Shown here: positions 35,201 to 47,301 of the stretch, in pieces
Layout of the letters: the number at the start of each line of letters is the position of its first letter
Numbering within the stretch: position 1 is the first letter of the stretch
Assembly: GCA_031771865.1 (NCBI GenBank)
Contig: JASISA010000042.1
Span: 1 to 64,000 of the forward strand
Direction of reading: 5' to 3'
DNA: 64,000 bases
Source of the DNA: Nothophaeocryptopus gaeumannii
Lineage: Eukaryota > Ascomycota > Dothideomycetes > Mycosphaerellales > Mycosphaerellaceae
Made by a program: the position numbers and the translations under genes
The notes under the pieces: generated by a model
What the model was told of the DNA's origin: nothing
Databases searched by the model: none
What the model saw: only the letters and a program-made list of their open reading frames with translations

Positions 35201-36839
35201 GGGCTTGGCGAATGCGTGCAAGATAGCAGACTTGGTCTATACTGGAGGACTATGGAGATTGTGCCCTGGAACTGTGTGAGGATTCTAGCCAGAACGTGTC
35301 TTTCCATGCCTCACTCAGTAAGCCACACGAAGGAAGGACGAGAAAAAGCCGGAGTTCTAGTTTTCATACCATTCATGTTCATTCTATCTGTATGAAGCGC
35401 TTTTTGGAAAAGACGGACTCCACTCGCTCCCATCCCATGCGGCCATCAGCTAGTGCGGACTCAACATCATGCCTGCTGTCTGCAATCACGTTAGTAGTCA
35501 ACTCCCGCACCCCTTTACACTCCAGATCATGCCCAGATCATGCCAGGACCAAGCCAAAAAAACCCAAAAACTGAATCCAATCTCGTTTTAAACCAAGGAA
35601 ATCACCACTGTCGAGGGCTGTTACCGGTGCCGCTTTCCAAAACGCCCTCGCTGTTCGGTCAAGCCAGCTCGTATTTCAAAGCCGTTTCGTGTGAACCATG
35701 TCGGTAGTCCATCTGTGCTTTTCATCCTCGCTCATCATGCATCCAGGTGCAACAGCAACAGGTGTCTAGGGCTCTCATTGCGTAGTGCATGAGGCTTACG
35801 ACTGCACTTTCTCGTCCAGTAGCTGCATACATGTATGCATCCTTGTGCGGATTAATGCTCCACCATCCAAGAAGCAGCGGGTTACCCGTAGACATCCTAT
35901 CAAGACCAGCCGACTCAGTATAAGCCGATGTCCTCCACGGTCATCTTGCCACGCGCCGCGATGAAGTCCTAGTCACTCCCCGTGAGATTGACGACAGCCA
36001 TCATACGCATGTACGGTTACGTGCCGCGACGCGGGCGGCACAACAGATTGCGATATGTGAGAACACAGCCTCAGCAGCGACGCCCGTGGGCTGTTGGGTC
36101 GGTTGAGTGGACATCTTGCAGCGGATTCCGGTCTTTGAAACGGTCGAGGTAAGGGATGGAAGAAGGCGTTCGAGATGTTCTGCGTCTATGTCTGCGGACG
36201 GGGGCGTGGCATTGGAGGGTAGTCGTTCCAAGAAGAAAGTGGTGGCCGCGGTGCCGCACTCAAGCCTGCGCAGCGCGTTAGTGCCGAGTACAAAGAAATC
36301 AGGCGTTGCGGTGTACGCTGCTCACTCACTCAACCCTGAGAGATGCTACCGCTGCAATGTTCGTCTCTTTTCGCAGTAACTGCACAGAAGACCCGAGACG
36401 GTGCTTTGGCGATGCCTTCAGGGGCTTGCGGACAAGATGTAGAACTAGGAAAGGCGGGTGTCTGTTTGGGCTGTTGACTTGCAATGCCTGGCGGAGGGGT
36501 GGTGAGTAGTGATTGTTTGCGGGTAGTGAGATTGATGCAGGTGCGTGATTGTTAAGGTTTTGTCTCGCGGGTGTCACAGCGAGCTGTTACTATGGGCGCC
36601 CTAGCGATGTGGCGAGAGGCAGACGTGGGCTGAACATTCACTCACCGCGCGAACGTAATTCAGATCGCGTCTGCCAAGGCGCGCGCGTGCTTGAGCAAGT
36701 CTACCCTTTAGCACCGCGAACACTAGATAATCACCCCCACACCGCCGCCCACCTCCACTTCCTTCCCATCTCGTCACCACTGCAAACGATCGCAATCAAC
36801 TCACACGCACACAACTCCCATTCGAGTCGACTTGCCAAC
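32299..36839. other. Gene-poor 4.5-kb stretch
   Basis: No supported gene. Frames of 60-150 codons occur on both strands but overlap heavily. The only structured segment is the GGATTG-rich tract near 34.8-35.1 kb, listed separately. AT content rises around 34.7-35.8 kb. Confidence 0.4.
34726..35075. repeat. Degenerate GGATTG-rich tract
   Basis: GGATTG or its variants (GATTGG, GGATTGA, TTGGATT, and the complement CAATCC) recur many times over about 350 bases. They are densest at 34727-34870 and 35019-35075, with complement copies around 34945-34990. It looks like a decayed microsatellite or minisatellite with inverted halves. No coding sequence is evident. Confidence 0.65.
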
Positions 36840-37590
36840 ATGCCAGCCGCCACGGGCAAAGCCCAGGTGCCGTGGGACGAGCGACCCATCCTTCGTCTCA
36901 CGCTCTTCGTCCTCTGCAAGCACTGCCCCAACTGGAACGGGCGCGAGAAGTGGGAGGTGTGGCAGATCCTGCACAAGAAGTTCCTCGCCGACGAGTGCGA
37001 CATGCCAGACGGCATTGAGGAGTTCGACAAGATGATGAGCCAGTGGCGCGAGTCGCGCAAGCCCAAGAACAAGGTACGTCTCACCCCATCAAGTGCCAAC
37101 TATGAACGTCCACTCGCAACCGGAAGATTAACGGCGCGTGTTCACAGGAGAAATGGTCGTCTGTTGTCAACGAGCCAGACGTGGAGACCGATCCCGACGG
37201 TGACTCGTACACCATGCTCCGCGATCTCATCTACGGCGCAGTCAAGGCCATCGGATCGAACAAGGGCCTTCCAATGCCTGCCGTCCGCGACGGCTCTGAG
37301 CAGGAGAGTTTCTCGCCGATCGCCTGGAGTATGACACTGAGGGTTCTCTCCACGTCGAGGAGAGTCGCGTCGCCATTGAGTGGAAGGCCAAGCGAGCCAC
37401 GGGTGTCGACGGTGTGCGCGAGCGCGAGGTTGGGGGCTTCGGTGGAGCGATATTGCGTCGCACCGACCTAGGTACTGCTGTCGTGGCAGGCGGCGCTGGA
37501 GACGAGGGCGACGATGGAGATGACGAGGCGCCGAAGAAGAATGGAAAGGAGCACGCCGGGAAGAAGGGCAAGAAGGTCAAGGGCGGATGA
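36840..37590 (+). CDS. Hypothetical protein with basic tail, one apparent frameshift
   Basis: Exon 1 (36840-37073) encodes RPILRLTLFVLCKHCPNWNG and WEVWQILHKKFLADECDM. A 74-nt intron (GTACGT to CACAG) leads to exon 2 at 37148 (EKWSSVVNEPDVETD, SYTMLRDLIYGAVKAIGS). At about 37307 the frame slips; one extra G in GGAGAG would restore ADRLEYDTEGSLHVEESRVA. It then ends in a Lys/Gly-rich tail (KNGKEHAGKKGKKVKGG) at 37590. The charged tail suggests a nuclear protein. Family not recognised. The slip may be an assembly error since both sides are well preserved. Confidence 0.55.
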
Positions 37591-39181
37591 AGACTACAAT
37601 CAAATTGAGGGAAAGTGAGGTGCGCATTGCTTTGAACGTCCGTTGCCAAATGCGGCGAAGGTGTTCTTTGTTAGCGGCGCTCAACGTGGCAGGAGAAGGC
37701 GAGGCATGGACCTGCATTGCTGGAGACACACCGGCGAGTGAGGCGGGCGAATGGGTCTCGCCGTTAGTATCAGGATGAATACTCTCGAATTGCCAACATG
37801 CACCATGAAACTATGCGCTACTCTTCTTTTATTCACGTCTGTTTCGTTGCTTGCATTCGACCACTGTGCTGATCACTCACCCGATTTTTTGTGGCTCCAG
37901 CAAGGCACTCAGGCTTCGAAATTTCGATCATGCTGCTCCTCGGATATCTAAGCTAGCATTCGTTTGTCTGCGCTTGCCATTCGCCATTCCAAACGAACCG
38001 CGTTCTGCCTGCATGCCCTCGTTCGAGCTTGGTCCTGCTGGTAGTTGGTATTCGAATGGCCGCATCTGACAATGGCAGAACGACATATAGCCGCCTCCTG
38101 GGCATAATTGCGTCGACAATATATCTCAGTTTCGCCTCTTGGCTTCTGGAGCAATCTTCAGTGGGAGCTGCAGCTGACGTGTGTTTGCGTCTTGGATCTC
38201 GAATTTCGAGAGCTCTCGCCAGTGGTTAAGACCATGAGAGCGGTGCTGTTGGGCAAATGAGCGGCGTTTTCCAGATCGTGATAGGTGCAGGAGGGTGTTG
38301 GTCCTGAAAACCGCTCTCCTGAGAAACACAAGAGTCTACGCATGGATCTGCGGACTGTCGCTTTCGGCAGTACTACGAGTATATACGAGTAAAGCGAAGC
38401 ACCCGGCCGCACGAGAGAAGCCGTTGAGACTACAGGTGAAGTCCAGCAGATTGCGCTAGTGCGGTCAGTCCCGAAAGTGCTGTTTTGATGAACACTTCAG
38501 CTCGTGCAGATCCGACTTCTTTCCTCTTTTCGGCAATCACACGCATAGCAGAGAGTACGTATCACTTTTCACGACACAGTATCAGCTTTGATCGTCGACA
38601 ATGCTGCTTTGAACCGCCCGCCCTTTTCATATCTCAATCGCTGACCACATCGCAGAGCAACAAAAACAATGTCGCTCTCTCCGCTCTCCTTCGCCATTGT
38701 ACATCTCATGACGCATTACTCCTCGCCTGATTGAGCTGGTCACGCGGAAAACATATTGAGAAATCATCCCTCCTTGGACGTGCGCTACACTCTTGTCTCA
38801 CCACTTCTCATAAGAGCTGTGCGGCTTGAAATCATTCCATCGCGTTCAACTGGGCTAACGATATGGAGACACGATCGGAGAATTCTCCTGGCACTCCACT
38901 CTCTTTGAAAAGAAGCTTTGCTACCCTATTCAAAGCCTTCTCCTTTTTCCACATTGCGTCCAGGCGTGTCTGTTCCCACTCAATAGGTAATTGGGCCTAC
39001 AGCAACGAAAAGCAGTTTGAAATAACGCCTATCACTCAGCCCAGTTTGGAACTAATAAAGGCAAGATCTGTCCGCTATCCCGTCACATTTGTTTATTCGC
39101 TGGTGCGACGCTACGTCTCAATGCACATCCCTTTGCAGCTGGCTGAGTCGACCAACCTGAAGGACGTCATGAGAAAGCACT
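37591..39181. other. Left flank of the transposon block
   Basis: An ATG frame at 38863 reads for about 106 codons up to the transposon TIR at 39182 and could be a gene fragment cut by the insertion, but no domain is visible. The rest is empty. Confidence 0.35.
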
Positions 39182-39209
39182 TACTGGGTATCGCAATTCG
39201 GTTGAGACT
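39182..39209 (+). repeat. Left 28-bp terminal inverted repeat of the outer element
   Basis: Starts with TA then CTGGGTATCGCAATTCG and ends GAGACT. Exact inverted copy at 47674-47701. Confidence 0.9.
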
Positions 39210-39406
39210 CGCCGCGGGGAAGGCTGGCACGTGCAGATGATGCCAAGGACCGTTTACACCGCCAATTCCTCATATAATTCGGGTCTTATGCGTCGCCAGT
39301 GAGGTACTAATAGGGCCTAGATATCCCAAATATCCATTATCATTATTTTGAAGCCAAAGTTATCGTGAAGTCCGTCGGTATAGCCGATTTCGAGGTGTAG
39401 CTAGCG

Positions 39407-40582
39407 ATGCGCAACGTACAGGCTAAGCAGTCTATTCAAGACTATGTCAAATCGCACTTCCGTGCCGGCGGCACTGCTGAGGGCCTTCTTGCGAAGAATG
39501 CGATACTAGTTAGCAGGCCGACGGTGTATAGATAGCAGGAGAATTGGCGTGTATTTGGCGAGTTATACGGGCCTAAGTTAATCAAGCAAGGCAGGCCTCG
39601 TATCCTCGCAACCGATTAAGAGCGCTTTCTCGAGCACTATCTTACCGGCCGGCCGGACGCCTACCTTGTTGAAATGGTAGACGCGTTGATCGACGAATGG
39701 CCGGAACTAGAGGGCGAACTGAAGCCTAGGCATATCAGCAAGGTATTGAAGGGCTGGAAGTGGACGCGGAAAACTGTACGTCGAGTCGCAAAAGAACGCA
39801 ATCCGTTGCTACGCGCGCTCTGGATGGCGCGTTCGTGCAGGTGGCTAGTAGACAGATTGGTGTTTATCGACGAGACTGCTTGTAATCAAAAGACTGGTCA
39901 GCGCAAGCATGGTTGGAGTCCGCAGGGGGTTGACTATCGAGATTATCAATATGCGAAGAGAGAGACAAGGTGGAGTATCTTGCCGGCCTTTACGATCCGC
40001 GGCTACTTGCCTTGTACTATTGTCCATTAAGGATCTATTACTAGAGCTATCTTCTTCGACTGGATTACCGAACAGGTGCTGACGTGCCTTGAGGATGGTC
40101 CGACGATGATATTTGTAATGGACAATGCCTCCATCCATTACGGGTTTAGAGTAAAGGACGTTATTCTGTCAGCCGGTCACAAACTGGAGTACTTGCCTCC
40201 GTACTCACCAGATCTTAATCCAATTGAGCAGACGTTCAATTGTCTGAAATCCTTTATTAAGGTCCACATCGGGGATGCTGCTCTCTTCTACAACTTCCAG
40301 GACTTCCTCGTGTGGTGTCTATCGCAATATCGCGGTGCCCGAGCGCGTAGGCTTTTCAAGTATGCTGGATACAATGTCGACGGCGTAGATCTCGATTTTG
40401 ATATGGACGATTTCAAGGGCGCGGCGGGCACGGCTCAGAATATGATGGATCTCGATGCAGCGGAGTCTAGGTGGATGGATTGGGCGCAATATGAGGACGT
40501 GTCGATAATAACAGATGAAGTTGAAGAAGTTAATTGCTATTCTGAGGACGAAGTGACGTTGGACGAGTGGTCCGAGTTGTGA
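39407..40582 (+). pseudogene. Tc1/mariner-type DD34E transposase, three in-frame stops
   Basis: One frame is open from an ATG at 39407 to 40582 except for TAG at 39533, TAA at 39617 and TAA at 40028. It contains an N-terminal HTH-like region (GGTAEGLLAKNAILVSRPTV), the first catalytic Asp in LVFIDETACNQ, the second in MIFVMDNASIH, and Glu in YSPDLNPIEQTFN. There are 34 residues between the second Asp and the Glu. All three stops sit where Gln is likely (the third before GSI, where relatives have QGSI), so CAG/CAA to TAG/TAA changes explain them. The enzyme would cut and paste the element at TA sites; this copy is inactive. Confidence 0.9.
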
Positions 40583-40806
40583 CGCTAAGAAGTCACGTGT
40601 GGGAGTGCAGTGAATAAAGCGGGAGCTAGTTTTCGGATCGTAGATCCTATTCAACAACCAACGCATAGTTCAATTTGGTTTCTTACATATAAGATAGCTT
40701 GCAGTCTGCCCAGTCCCCTCCCGTTGTAATTACAAGAATTAATGTAGTAAGTGTTGCGCAGTATGCTCGAAAAGAAAGCCGGCTCCCATCAGCTTCACAA
40801 GCCGTC

Positions 40807-42650
40807 CTAGTCGGCGCCGGCTGCTTCCGCTGCCGCGACGTCACCGCCTCGCACCTTCAGAAACTCGCGCACGGCGTTTTTGATTCTATATCGCATGCCC
40901 CCTTTCAACCCTTCTATCTTCCATTCCTCACTGCTTAGGTTGACGACCGACATTAGATCGAAAGCGCCGTCTACGAAAACCTTTCCGCTGGCCGCTAGGT
41001 CGCTGTCATCGCGTAGGCAAGGGTAAAGCGCTGCCCAGTCAAAAAACTCGACGAGGAGCTGCGGCGTGGATTCGAGAGTCGCTGGTAGCACTATCTCACT
41101 CTAATAGTTGCTAGGCAAGCCTGGCTGGACGTGGCGACGTGCCGGAGTGCGAGATGGAGTACCTGGAGTAATCCCCTTGCCAGAAACATTCTCATGGATG
41201 GCCTTGCCTAGTCCGTCGCCTAGCAGTCTAAGAAGCACGCCCTCTGAGGCTGACGTGCGCTCCTTTGGCGACTTAGGCGCCTTCATCTTCGTAGTCAACA
41301 ACTTCTGCTGGCCCTTCTGGAAGTGCCTACGAAAGATCATTACCAGGATATCAAACGTCAAGAACTAGTCGTCAGCCTTGCATTTGCCGGCGTGGATAGC
41401 CTTGGAGAGTTCCTTCACAACCTGCGGGCCTATAAGAAAGTGCCCGTCTACGACGTCCATTGCTTTCGACTTGTCGCGGAAGCATATACCACCTTCACTA
41501 CCGACGGCCTTCTAGTTTAGACAAGAAGTATTCGTACACGTCCAGGCCAAGCGGATATCCGCCTCATAATTCCCCTCACTGTGCAGTTCTGCAATCAACA
41601 CCGGAGCGCTCGACACCTACTTTGCAGTCGCAGTCTCACGCCCCTTCTTCGTCGCCGTAGAGCTAGTGGCAGCTGGCTGGATTGGCTTACTAAAGAAGTG
41701 CATATCCAGCTGCAGGCCCGTCTTGCCTGCCTCTTGCCATTCGAATAACTTGTCTAGTACTCGCAGATAACAGGCTTCTTCTTCGGTTGCTGGATCGTCG
41801 TTACTAGTGATCGGATGGAGCTAGTCGTCGTCAAAGTGATCAGCTTGCTTGGCTCCTTTGTAATGACCGTCCAGCATAACACGCCAAGGTGCAGGCAACT
41901 CTAGCTTGCGGCAAAGAATCGTTGCCCAGTGCCATCCATTCTATCCTTCACTAGCATTAGCGACCTTGAACGTAACGCGCTTCTTCGCGACTACCTTCTC
42001 AACCTTGGACTTCCTAGACTCATTATATAATAGCCACACGCCGTCGTGTATTAACGAGCGACGCGTTGGCGCTTCCTCCGGCCCTGGAAGCGGAAAGTGA
42101 CTCTTAGGGGTGTTGAAATATGTCGAACGCAGTGGCAGCAAGAAAGAGTAAGTGTGTTGTAGAAGTCTAAGTACAACCTGCGCCTAGAGACCCTTTTTGA
42201 TCTCCTGCACTAGCGTGTGCACGTGCGCTCAGTACTGCTCCTTTAACAAGGGGTTATTGCAATCGCACCGGCTGCGACAGCAGCCGTGCTTTCGAACGAC
42301 GAGGTCGCCGAGTTAGAACTAGTCGCGGCAGCAGGCTTAGGTGTTATTGTATCTTGTCTCACCGCCCCTTCAAACACAACCTTAGTACCGAACTCACTAG
42401 CCGTAACAGTGGATCCTTGATCGAGCGACTCGATTGGCGTCTTGACCGGCTCCGCGGCAGCTACTTCCTTGCCCTTAGGCTCCACCTTCTTCTTCGACGG
42501 CTTCTTGATTGGCGGCGGCGAGATAGCTTTGTTCAAGCTAGCAAGACGAGCACTAGCTGTCGCCGGAGGTGCTGCAGGTGCAGCTATATCATCGTCGCCG
42601 AATTTAGTAGGCGCCTTGCCGGCAGTCGTACGCGCCGAAGAACGCACCAT
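40807..42650 (-). pseudogene. Accessory gene of the outer transposon, heavily stopped
   Basis: An ATG at 42650 opens MVRSSARTTAGKAPTKFGDD, an Ala/Pro/Lys-rich N-terminus running to 42243. Minus-strand sequence then continues as recognisable protein in pieces (HFPLPGPEEAPTRRSLIHDG, KRVTFKVANASEG, NGWHWATILCRKLELPAP, ATEEEACYLRVLDKLFEWQE, EEWKIEGLKGGMRYRIKNAV) down to 40807. Most breaks are TAG or TGA where CAG or CGA would give sense, plus some frame changes. It lies antisense to the transposase within the TIRs and so belongs to the element. Function unknown. Confidence 0.5.
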
Positions 42651-42815
42651 TTTGGCTTTTTTTCGAAAGTATTCACTTGCGGGACTCACATGCAAAGAGG
42701 CGGGAATATTAGGGGCTAAGTGTCCAGTTGTAATGGCATTATACGCCTATTCTACATACAAAGGGGCATTTTGTAAAGAGGCAGGCTCCTGAGGCTCTGC
42801 GGCCCGCTGCCCAGT

Positions 42816-42853
42816 GGCAGAGCCCTGTTCATGACTAAGGGTCATATCAACTT
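42816..42853 (+). repeat. Left 38-bp terminal inverted repeat of the nested element
   Basis: Matches the reverse complement of 47632-47669 at 37 of 38 positions; the mismatch is C versus G at position 28. Confidence 0.92.
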
Positions 42854-42938
42854 TCGCCTCGGCTTCCACACTCTTATCTACACTCGTTATATTGCCCTAC
42901 ACTCGTGCCTACACTCGTACCTGCACTCGCAAGTGCAT

Positions 42939-44711
42939 ATGGCGCCTCATACCGTTGACCTCGAGCCCGTGCGAGCCCAGATTGAGCACTGGATCTTCTT
43001 TGACCGACGCGAATACACTGCGATATGCGATAATCTACGAACCTACTACGATATTGATATATCTGTCAAGACTCTGAAGAGGAGGCTGAAGCAGTGGGTG
43101 CTCGTATTCGACAGGCTCCTCTACAGGTAGACAATGCCCTCAGAGCCCGTATTATTGAGCGTTTCTGGCTGTACTCGTACAAAGATGAGAGGGAAGTTCA
43201 GTATCTACAGGCAGATGGCTACAATATCTCCCTCATACAATATCAGCGGTTGAGGCGTGATATAGGCCTATATAAGAGGTATCCAGCAGAATCTTCTGAA
43301 GAGGTGGATGCCGCTATTAGCGAGGCATTGACCATGTGCTTGGGCATGGTGCTGCACAGGACTTTGGATATCGCAAGTTGGCCCAAACTATTCGTGAGAA
43401 ATGGCACTTCATTGGCAGGTACGCCTTTGTATTCATTCACTCAGGCACTCGCACTCGTAGGCTGCACTCGCTGATCACTCGTAGAGACCGCATCTTCCGT
43501 ATTGCCCGTGCCAAGGTGCCAGCAGCTTTTGAGAGCCGTCGACCTGGTAAACGCAGTAAACCTCGTAGCGTAAGGCCTCAAGCTCGAGGAGCTGATGATG
43601 TATACTCTATTGATGCTTTTTGTAAGCTGGCTGATTATGGATGCTCGATCTACGCCTGTATCGACGTCTTTTCAAGGAAGATTATCTGGTACTTTGTTGG
43701 GCCGCTAGCTAAGACCAAGTTCTCGGTTTTGCACAGTACATCATCACGATCTACAAGGCCGGCCGTATGCCTAATATCATACGATCTGATCAGGGCGTTG
43801 AAACCCAATGCTTGCGGACGCACATCTTCCTACGTGAGCACCTTGCTAGCGAACATATCACTTTCAGCGATGCCTTCTGGTATACAACAAGCAAAGGAAA
43901 TCAGACTATTGAGCACTGGTGGGGCGAGGCAGCAAAGTCAGTATTCAACCGCTGGAGAGACTATTTCAATCAACTCCGAGAGGAAGGGCATTATAACGCA
44001 GCTCTTAAAGCAGATCGTATTGCCTGGCTCGCAATCTACATCCCTGTAATGAGGTATACAACTGGAGAGTTTGTACACTGCTGGAATACTCATACAATCC
44101 GTAAGCACAACGAACAGACAGTTGCTAAGCATGTAGCTGGAGAGCCCAACAATCTCTACGACTATCAGGAGCTTCACGGCGGTGACTTTACGGGCATTTA
44201 CTGGATACTGAAGATCCGGTTTTACAGCAATGGGTTGACAAGATTGCAGAGTTTGGTAAGTAGCGGTGTGCACACTGTAACTGCCGGAGCCACTCGTAGC
44301 CAGGCACTCGTAGCTGCCTGTTACTCGCAGCGGCACTCGTAGCTGCCCATGTCACTGCAGCGGCACTCGCAGGCTCGCAGGGGATGCTGTAAGCTGGAAC
44401 TTAGTAGTTCACTCCAGCTGATTCTATTCGCAGATTTGCTCGCATATCTACCTCCAATATCTCTCGAGTGGTGTAATGATATGCTTCATACTAGCGGCTA
44501 TCCAATCATGTTTCATGGTGGTGAGGAATCAGCATTGCCTGGGCCGCAAAAGCTGCATGTTCATGCATACCATCACCTCCGCACTGCAGCGCATGAGTAT
44601 GTCAACAATGGCGGAGATCTGCCGGAGTTTGAAACGCCTGCTGCTAGTACACAGAGGCAGCCGAGTGACCGAACCAGAGCAGTATTTGAGGCTGCTGGTC
44701 AGCCACTTTAA
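42939..44711 (+). pseudogene. rve-type DDE integrase/transposase of the nested element
   Basis: The ATG at 42939 opens an HTH-type N-terminus (EYTAICDNLRTYYDIDISVK). The catalytic core carries Asp in DDVYSIDAFCKLADYG, Asp in NIIRSDQGVET and Glu in GNQTIEHWWGEAAKS. The C-terminal part reads AWLAIYIPVMRYTTGEFVHC and, after an intron, WCNDMLHTSGYPIMFHGG. Two introns are inferred: 43419-43484 and 44256-44433, both rich in CACTCGYAG and ending in TAG or CAG. The frame slips at about 43097, 43338, 43731 and 44203, each fixed by one more G. As assembled it is inactive, but if the slips are technical the gene may be intact. Confidence 0.85.
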
Positions 44712-44741
44712 GGGTATTCAGCGTTACCTCCTTCTTCAACA

Positions 44742-46511
44742 ATGGATCTTGAGTGGACTAAGTTCTGTGCGCAGTCCAAGAAGCAAGTGATATATCACTG
44801 TGATCTTGGCAACGTTTTCCGATGCCCCTATTGCCTTGTGCACAATCCTCATTACCGAGAAGATGACGGCCTCTCATATCCTCTCCACTACTAGCAGCAC
44901 GGCCAGCAGCTACGAGTGCTGCGAGTGCTTACTGGAGCAGCTTCTGGAGCCTCTACGAGTGCTGCGAGTGCGCTTATTGGAGCTGGAGCCTCTAGTACAT
45001 ATACTGGCTTTCAAGGTTTCGGCACTACCTCTTCGAACCGTGGTAACACCGTTCTTCAGCAGAATAAGAAGTCACACAGCCGCAATATTGGCAACGCTGG
45101 TATCGATCCCCTCAGTCCTAAGGCTTCTACCAACCGCAAGATCTCTCGTCCAGCTGCATCGCCAGCTCCTACGAGTGCGAGTGCGAGTGCACCACTATCT
45201 ACCTCTTCATCCAAGGGCAGGGCAAGGGTAAAGCCCAACGCCGAGAGATTCACTTTCGGTGCGAGGCTTTTACAGTGCTTGTCAATATTCGTACGCCGAA
45301 GAACAAGAAGCAAAAAGGCTTCAGCGTTGTCAACTCCGGATGTTTGGCACTACGATGAACCGGAGCTTATACAAAGATGGCGACTGGACGGCTTCTTTGA
45401 TACTTATCAACATATGGTTGATATGCTGCCGAGCCGCAACGAAGACATGCGTAGGAACTGGCTCTATTCTACTGTTATTGTTCCGGCTGCTGGACCAACT
45501 TTACAGCAATGGTTGATACACCCGCATCAAGACTCCTTCCTTTGTGTATCTTTTGATGAGGATACCAACGAACCAATCCGCCCAGCAGACACCAATCTAC
45601 TATCGGATGACCTCGAAGAGATGCTATTGCCATTTCATCGCAGTCCATGGTCAGCATTGAATGCGACAGTCCATATCAAGGTGGTAATTTCGTCAATCGG
45701 GTCAGACGCTGGAATACGAAACCAGTCGGCCAACGCGGAATAGCGGATCAGGACGACAGTACTACGAGTCCAGCCAAATCTACTACGAGTGCTGCCAATG
45801 CGGATACGAGTGACCCGCCACACATTCGCCGCCGGCCGCAGTCTTTCGCCGTGCGCAGTTGACTTCTTCAACGTTGGCATACGCGGCTCGCGAGGCTGCT
45901 GCGAGTGCTGCTACGAGTACGCTGCGAGTGCTGCTACGAGTACTGCTGCGAGTGGACACAAACGCCAGGCCAGCAGTGAATTGTCGCCTCCATCACCTAC
46001 CAAAGGCAACGCTGGTCTATCGGTACGTCCTTATCGCATTCCGGCTGGTGCAGAGATCATTGATCTAACCAGCGAGGCTAGCGATCAATCAAGCAGTAGT
46101 TTTAGCTTTGACTCGCCGAGTGAATGGTTCGTCAAGAAGGAACCCAAGGCTCCTATTGTTGAAGAAGATTATGAGGTCGTAGAACCAACTCGCGATACTT
46201 TTTCGGAGAGGCTGGATACTATTATTGAGCAGACGGAGGTGTCGTTGTTTGTTGAGGAGGCTATACAGCAGCAAGTCGCTGCTCCGCTGGAGCAGGTAGA
46301 ATCAGTGCCTGTTGCTGAACCAACACCTCCAACAACTGTAGCTGAACCAGCACCTCCAACAACTGTAGCTGATCCAGCACCTCCAACAACTGTAGCTGAT
46401 CCAGCACCTCCAACACTTGCTGAACCAGCCCAGACGCATATCAAGAAGCCAAGGAAGAAGCTGGTTGTGGAGCCGTCAACGCGGAAGACAAGGTCGATGA
46501 AGGGTAATTAA
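44742..46511 (+). pseudogene. Second ORF of the nested element, with two in-frame TAGs
   Basis: A single frame runs 590 codons from the ATG at 44742 with only TAG at about 44892 and TAG at about 45741; CAG at either would restore it. The N-terminus has a possible zinc knuckle (YHCDLGNVFRCPYCLVH). The middle is Ser/Ala-rich where the CACTCGYAG repeats are translated (GASTSAASALIGAGASS). A more ordered region follows (ELIQRWRLDGFFDTYQHMVD). Then comes EIIDLTSEASDQSSS, a good match to SUMO-interaction motifs, a Pro/Thr/Val/Ala repeat and a basic tail (KKPRKKLVVEPSTRKTRS). Parts near 45650-45860 may be intronic. Function unknown, perhaps a nuclear partner of the integrase. Confidence 0.6.
46320..46426 (+). 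repeat. 27-bp tandem repeat, about four copies, coding
   Basis: A 27-base unit (CCAACACCTCCAACAACTGT then AGCTGAA or variant) repeats about four times in frame in the second ORF, encoding PAPPTTVAD-type nonapeptides. Confidence 0.9.
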
Positions 46512-46619
46512 TTTCTTTAGTTGGTAGATATATCTCGTATGCAGGAATGGAGTTCAGGTTCAGGCACTCGCAGAGTTCAGGTTCAGGCACTCGCAGCACT
46601 CGTATTTTGACACTGCTAT

Positions 46620-47301
46620 CTAGTACCAAGGTTTGCCGGTAGTCTTGTCTACCAAGCTACTCTCAAAGGCGCCGAGACGAAAGCCCACAAAGCCAGCACG
46701 ACGAGCAGCCTCCATCTCAGTGTCAAGACTAGACACTTTAGCCTCAATGGCAACCAAACGAGCCTCCAAATCAGTAACCTTAGTCTTTAGGCTCTCGTTC
46801 TCAGCACGCAGACCAGCAGTCTCTCCACTCGCAGCACTCACAGCACTCGCAGGCTCGACAAGCACACCACCTTCGTCGACATCCTCCATCTCCTCATCTT
46901 CATCTTCATCTTCGTCTTCATCTTCAGCCTTGGCTTCATTGGCAAGGCAGCCAGACTTTCCATGCCGCTTGCAACAGGCACACGCAAGATCTCCACGGTC
47001 TTTGAACACCATACAGGGCTGCGGATTCTTCTTGCACTCGCACCACGGGCAAGGGGATAGAGCGGCTTTGCCTACGAGTGTGTCTGCGAGTAGATTCAAA
47101 TAGCTACGAGTCAATTAACTCACCTTCATTAGTCTCCATGATACGGCCAGCCGTATCAAACTTCCGCAAATGTTCAAAGCTGACTTGCGCTCCTTGCTAT
47201 TGGTAGACTCTGCTGCTGGCTACCCACTCGTTCCATTGATAGTCTTCGACATGCCAGAAGTCGGTGGTGGTAGTAGTGGTTGGTTGGCGGAATTGAGACA
47301 T
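46620..47301 (-). pseudogene. Cys-cluster and coiled-coil protein of the nested element
   Basis: Exon 1 (47124-47301) starts MSQFRQPTTTTTTDFWHVED and ends RKFDTAGRIMETNE. The intron (47072-47123) begins GTGAGT and offers three successive CTCGTAG/CTCGCAG acceptors. Exon 2 (46620-47071) encodes a cysteine cluster (CPWCECKKNPQPC, CACCKRHGKSGC), a long Glu/Asp run, and a coiled coil (LRAENESLKTKVTDLEARLV) ending DKTTGKPWY. An in-frame TAG lies at about codon 35, where CAG fits. The total is about 209 residues. The cluster may bind zinc and DNA or RNA and the coiled coil suggests oligomers. It is convergent with the second ORF. Function unknown. Confidence 0.7.
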
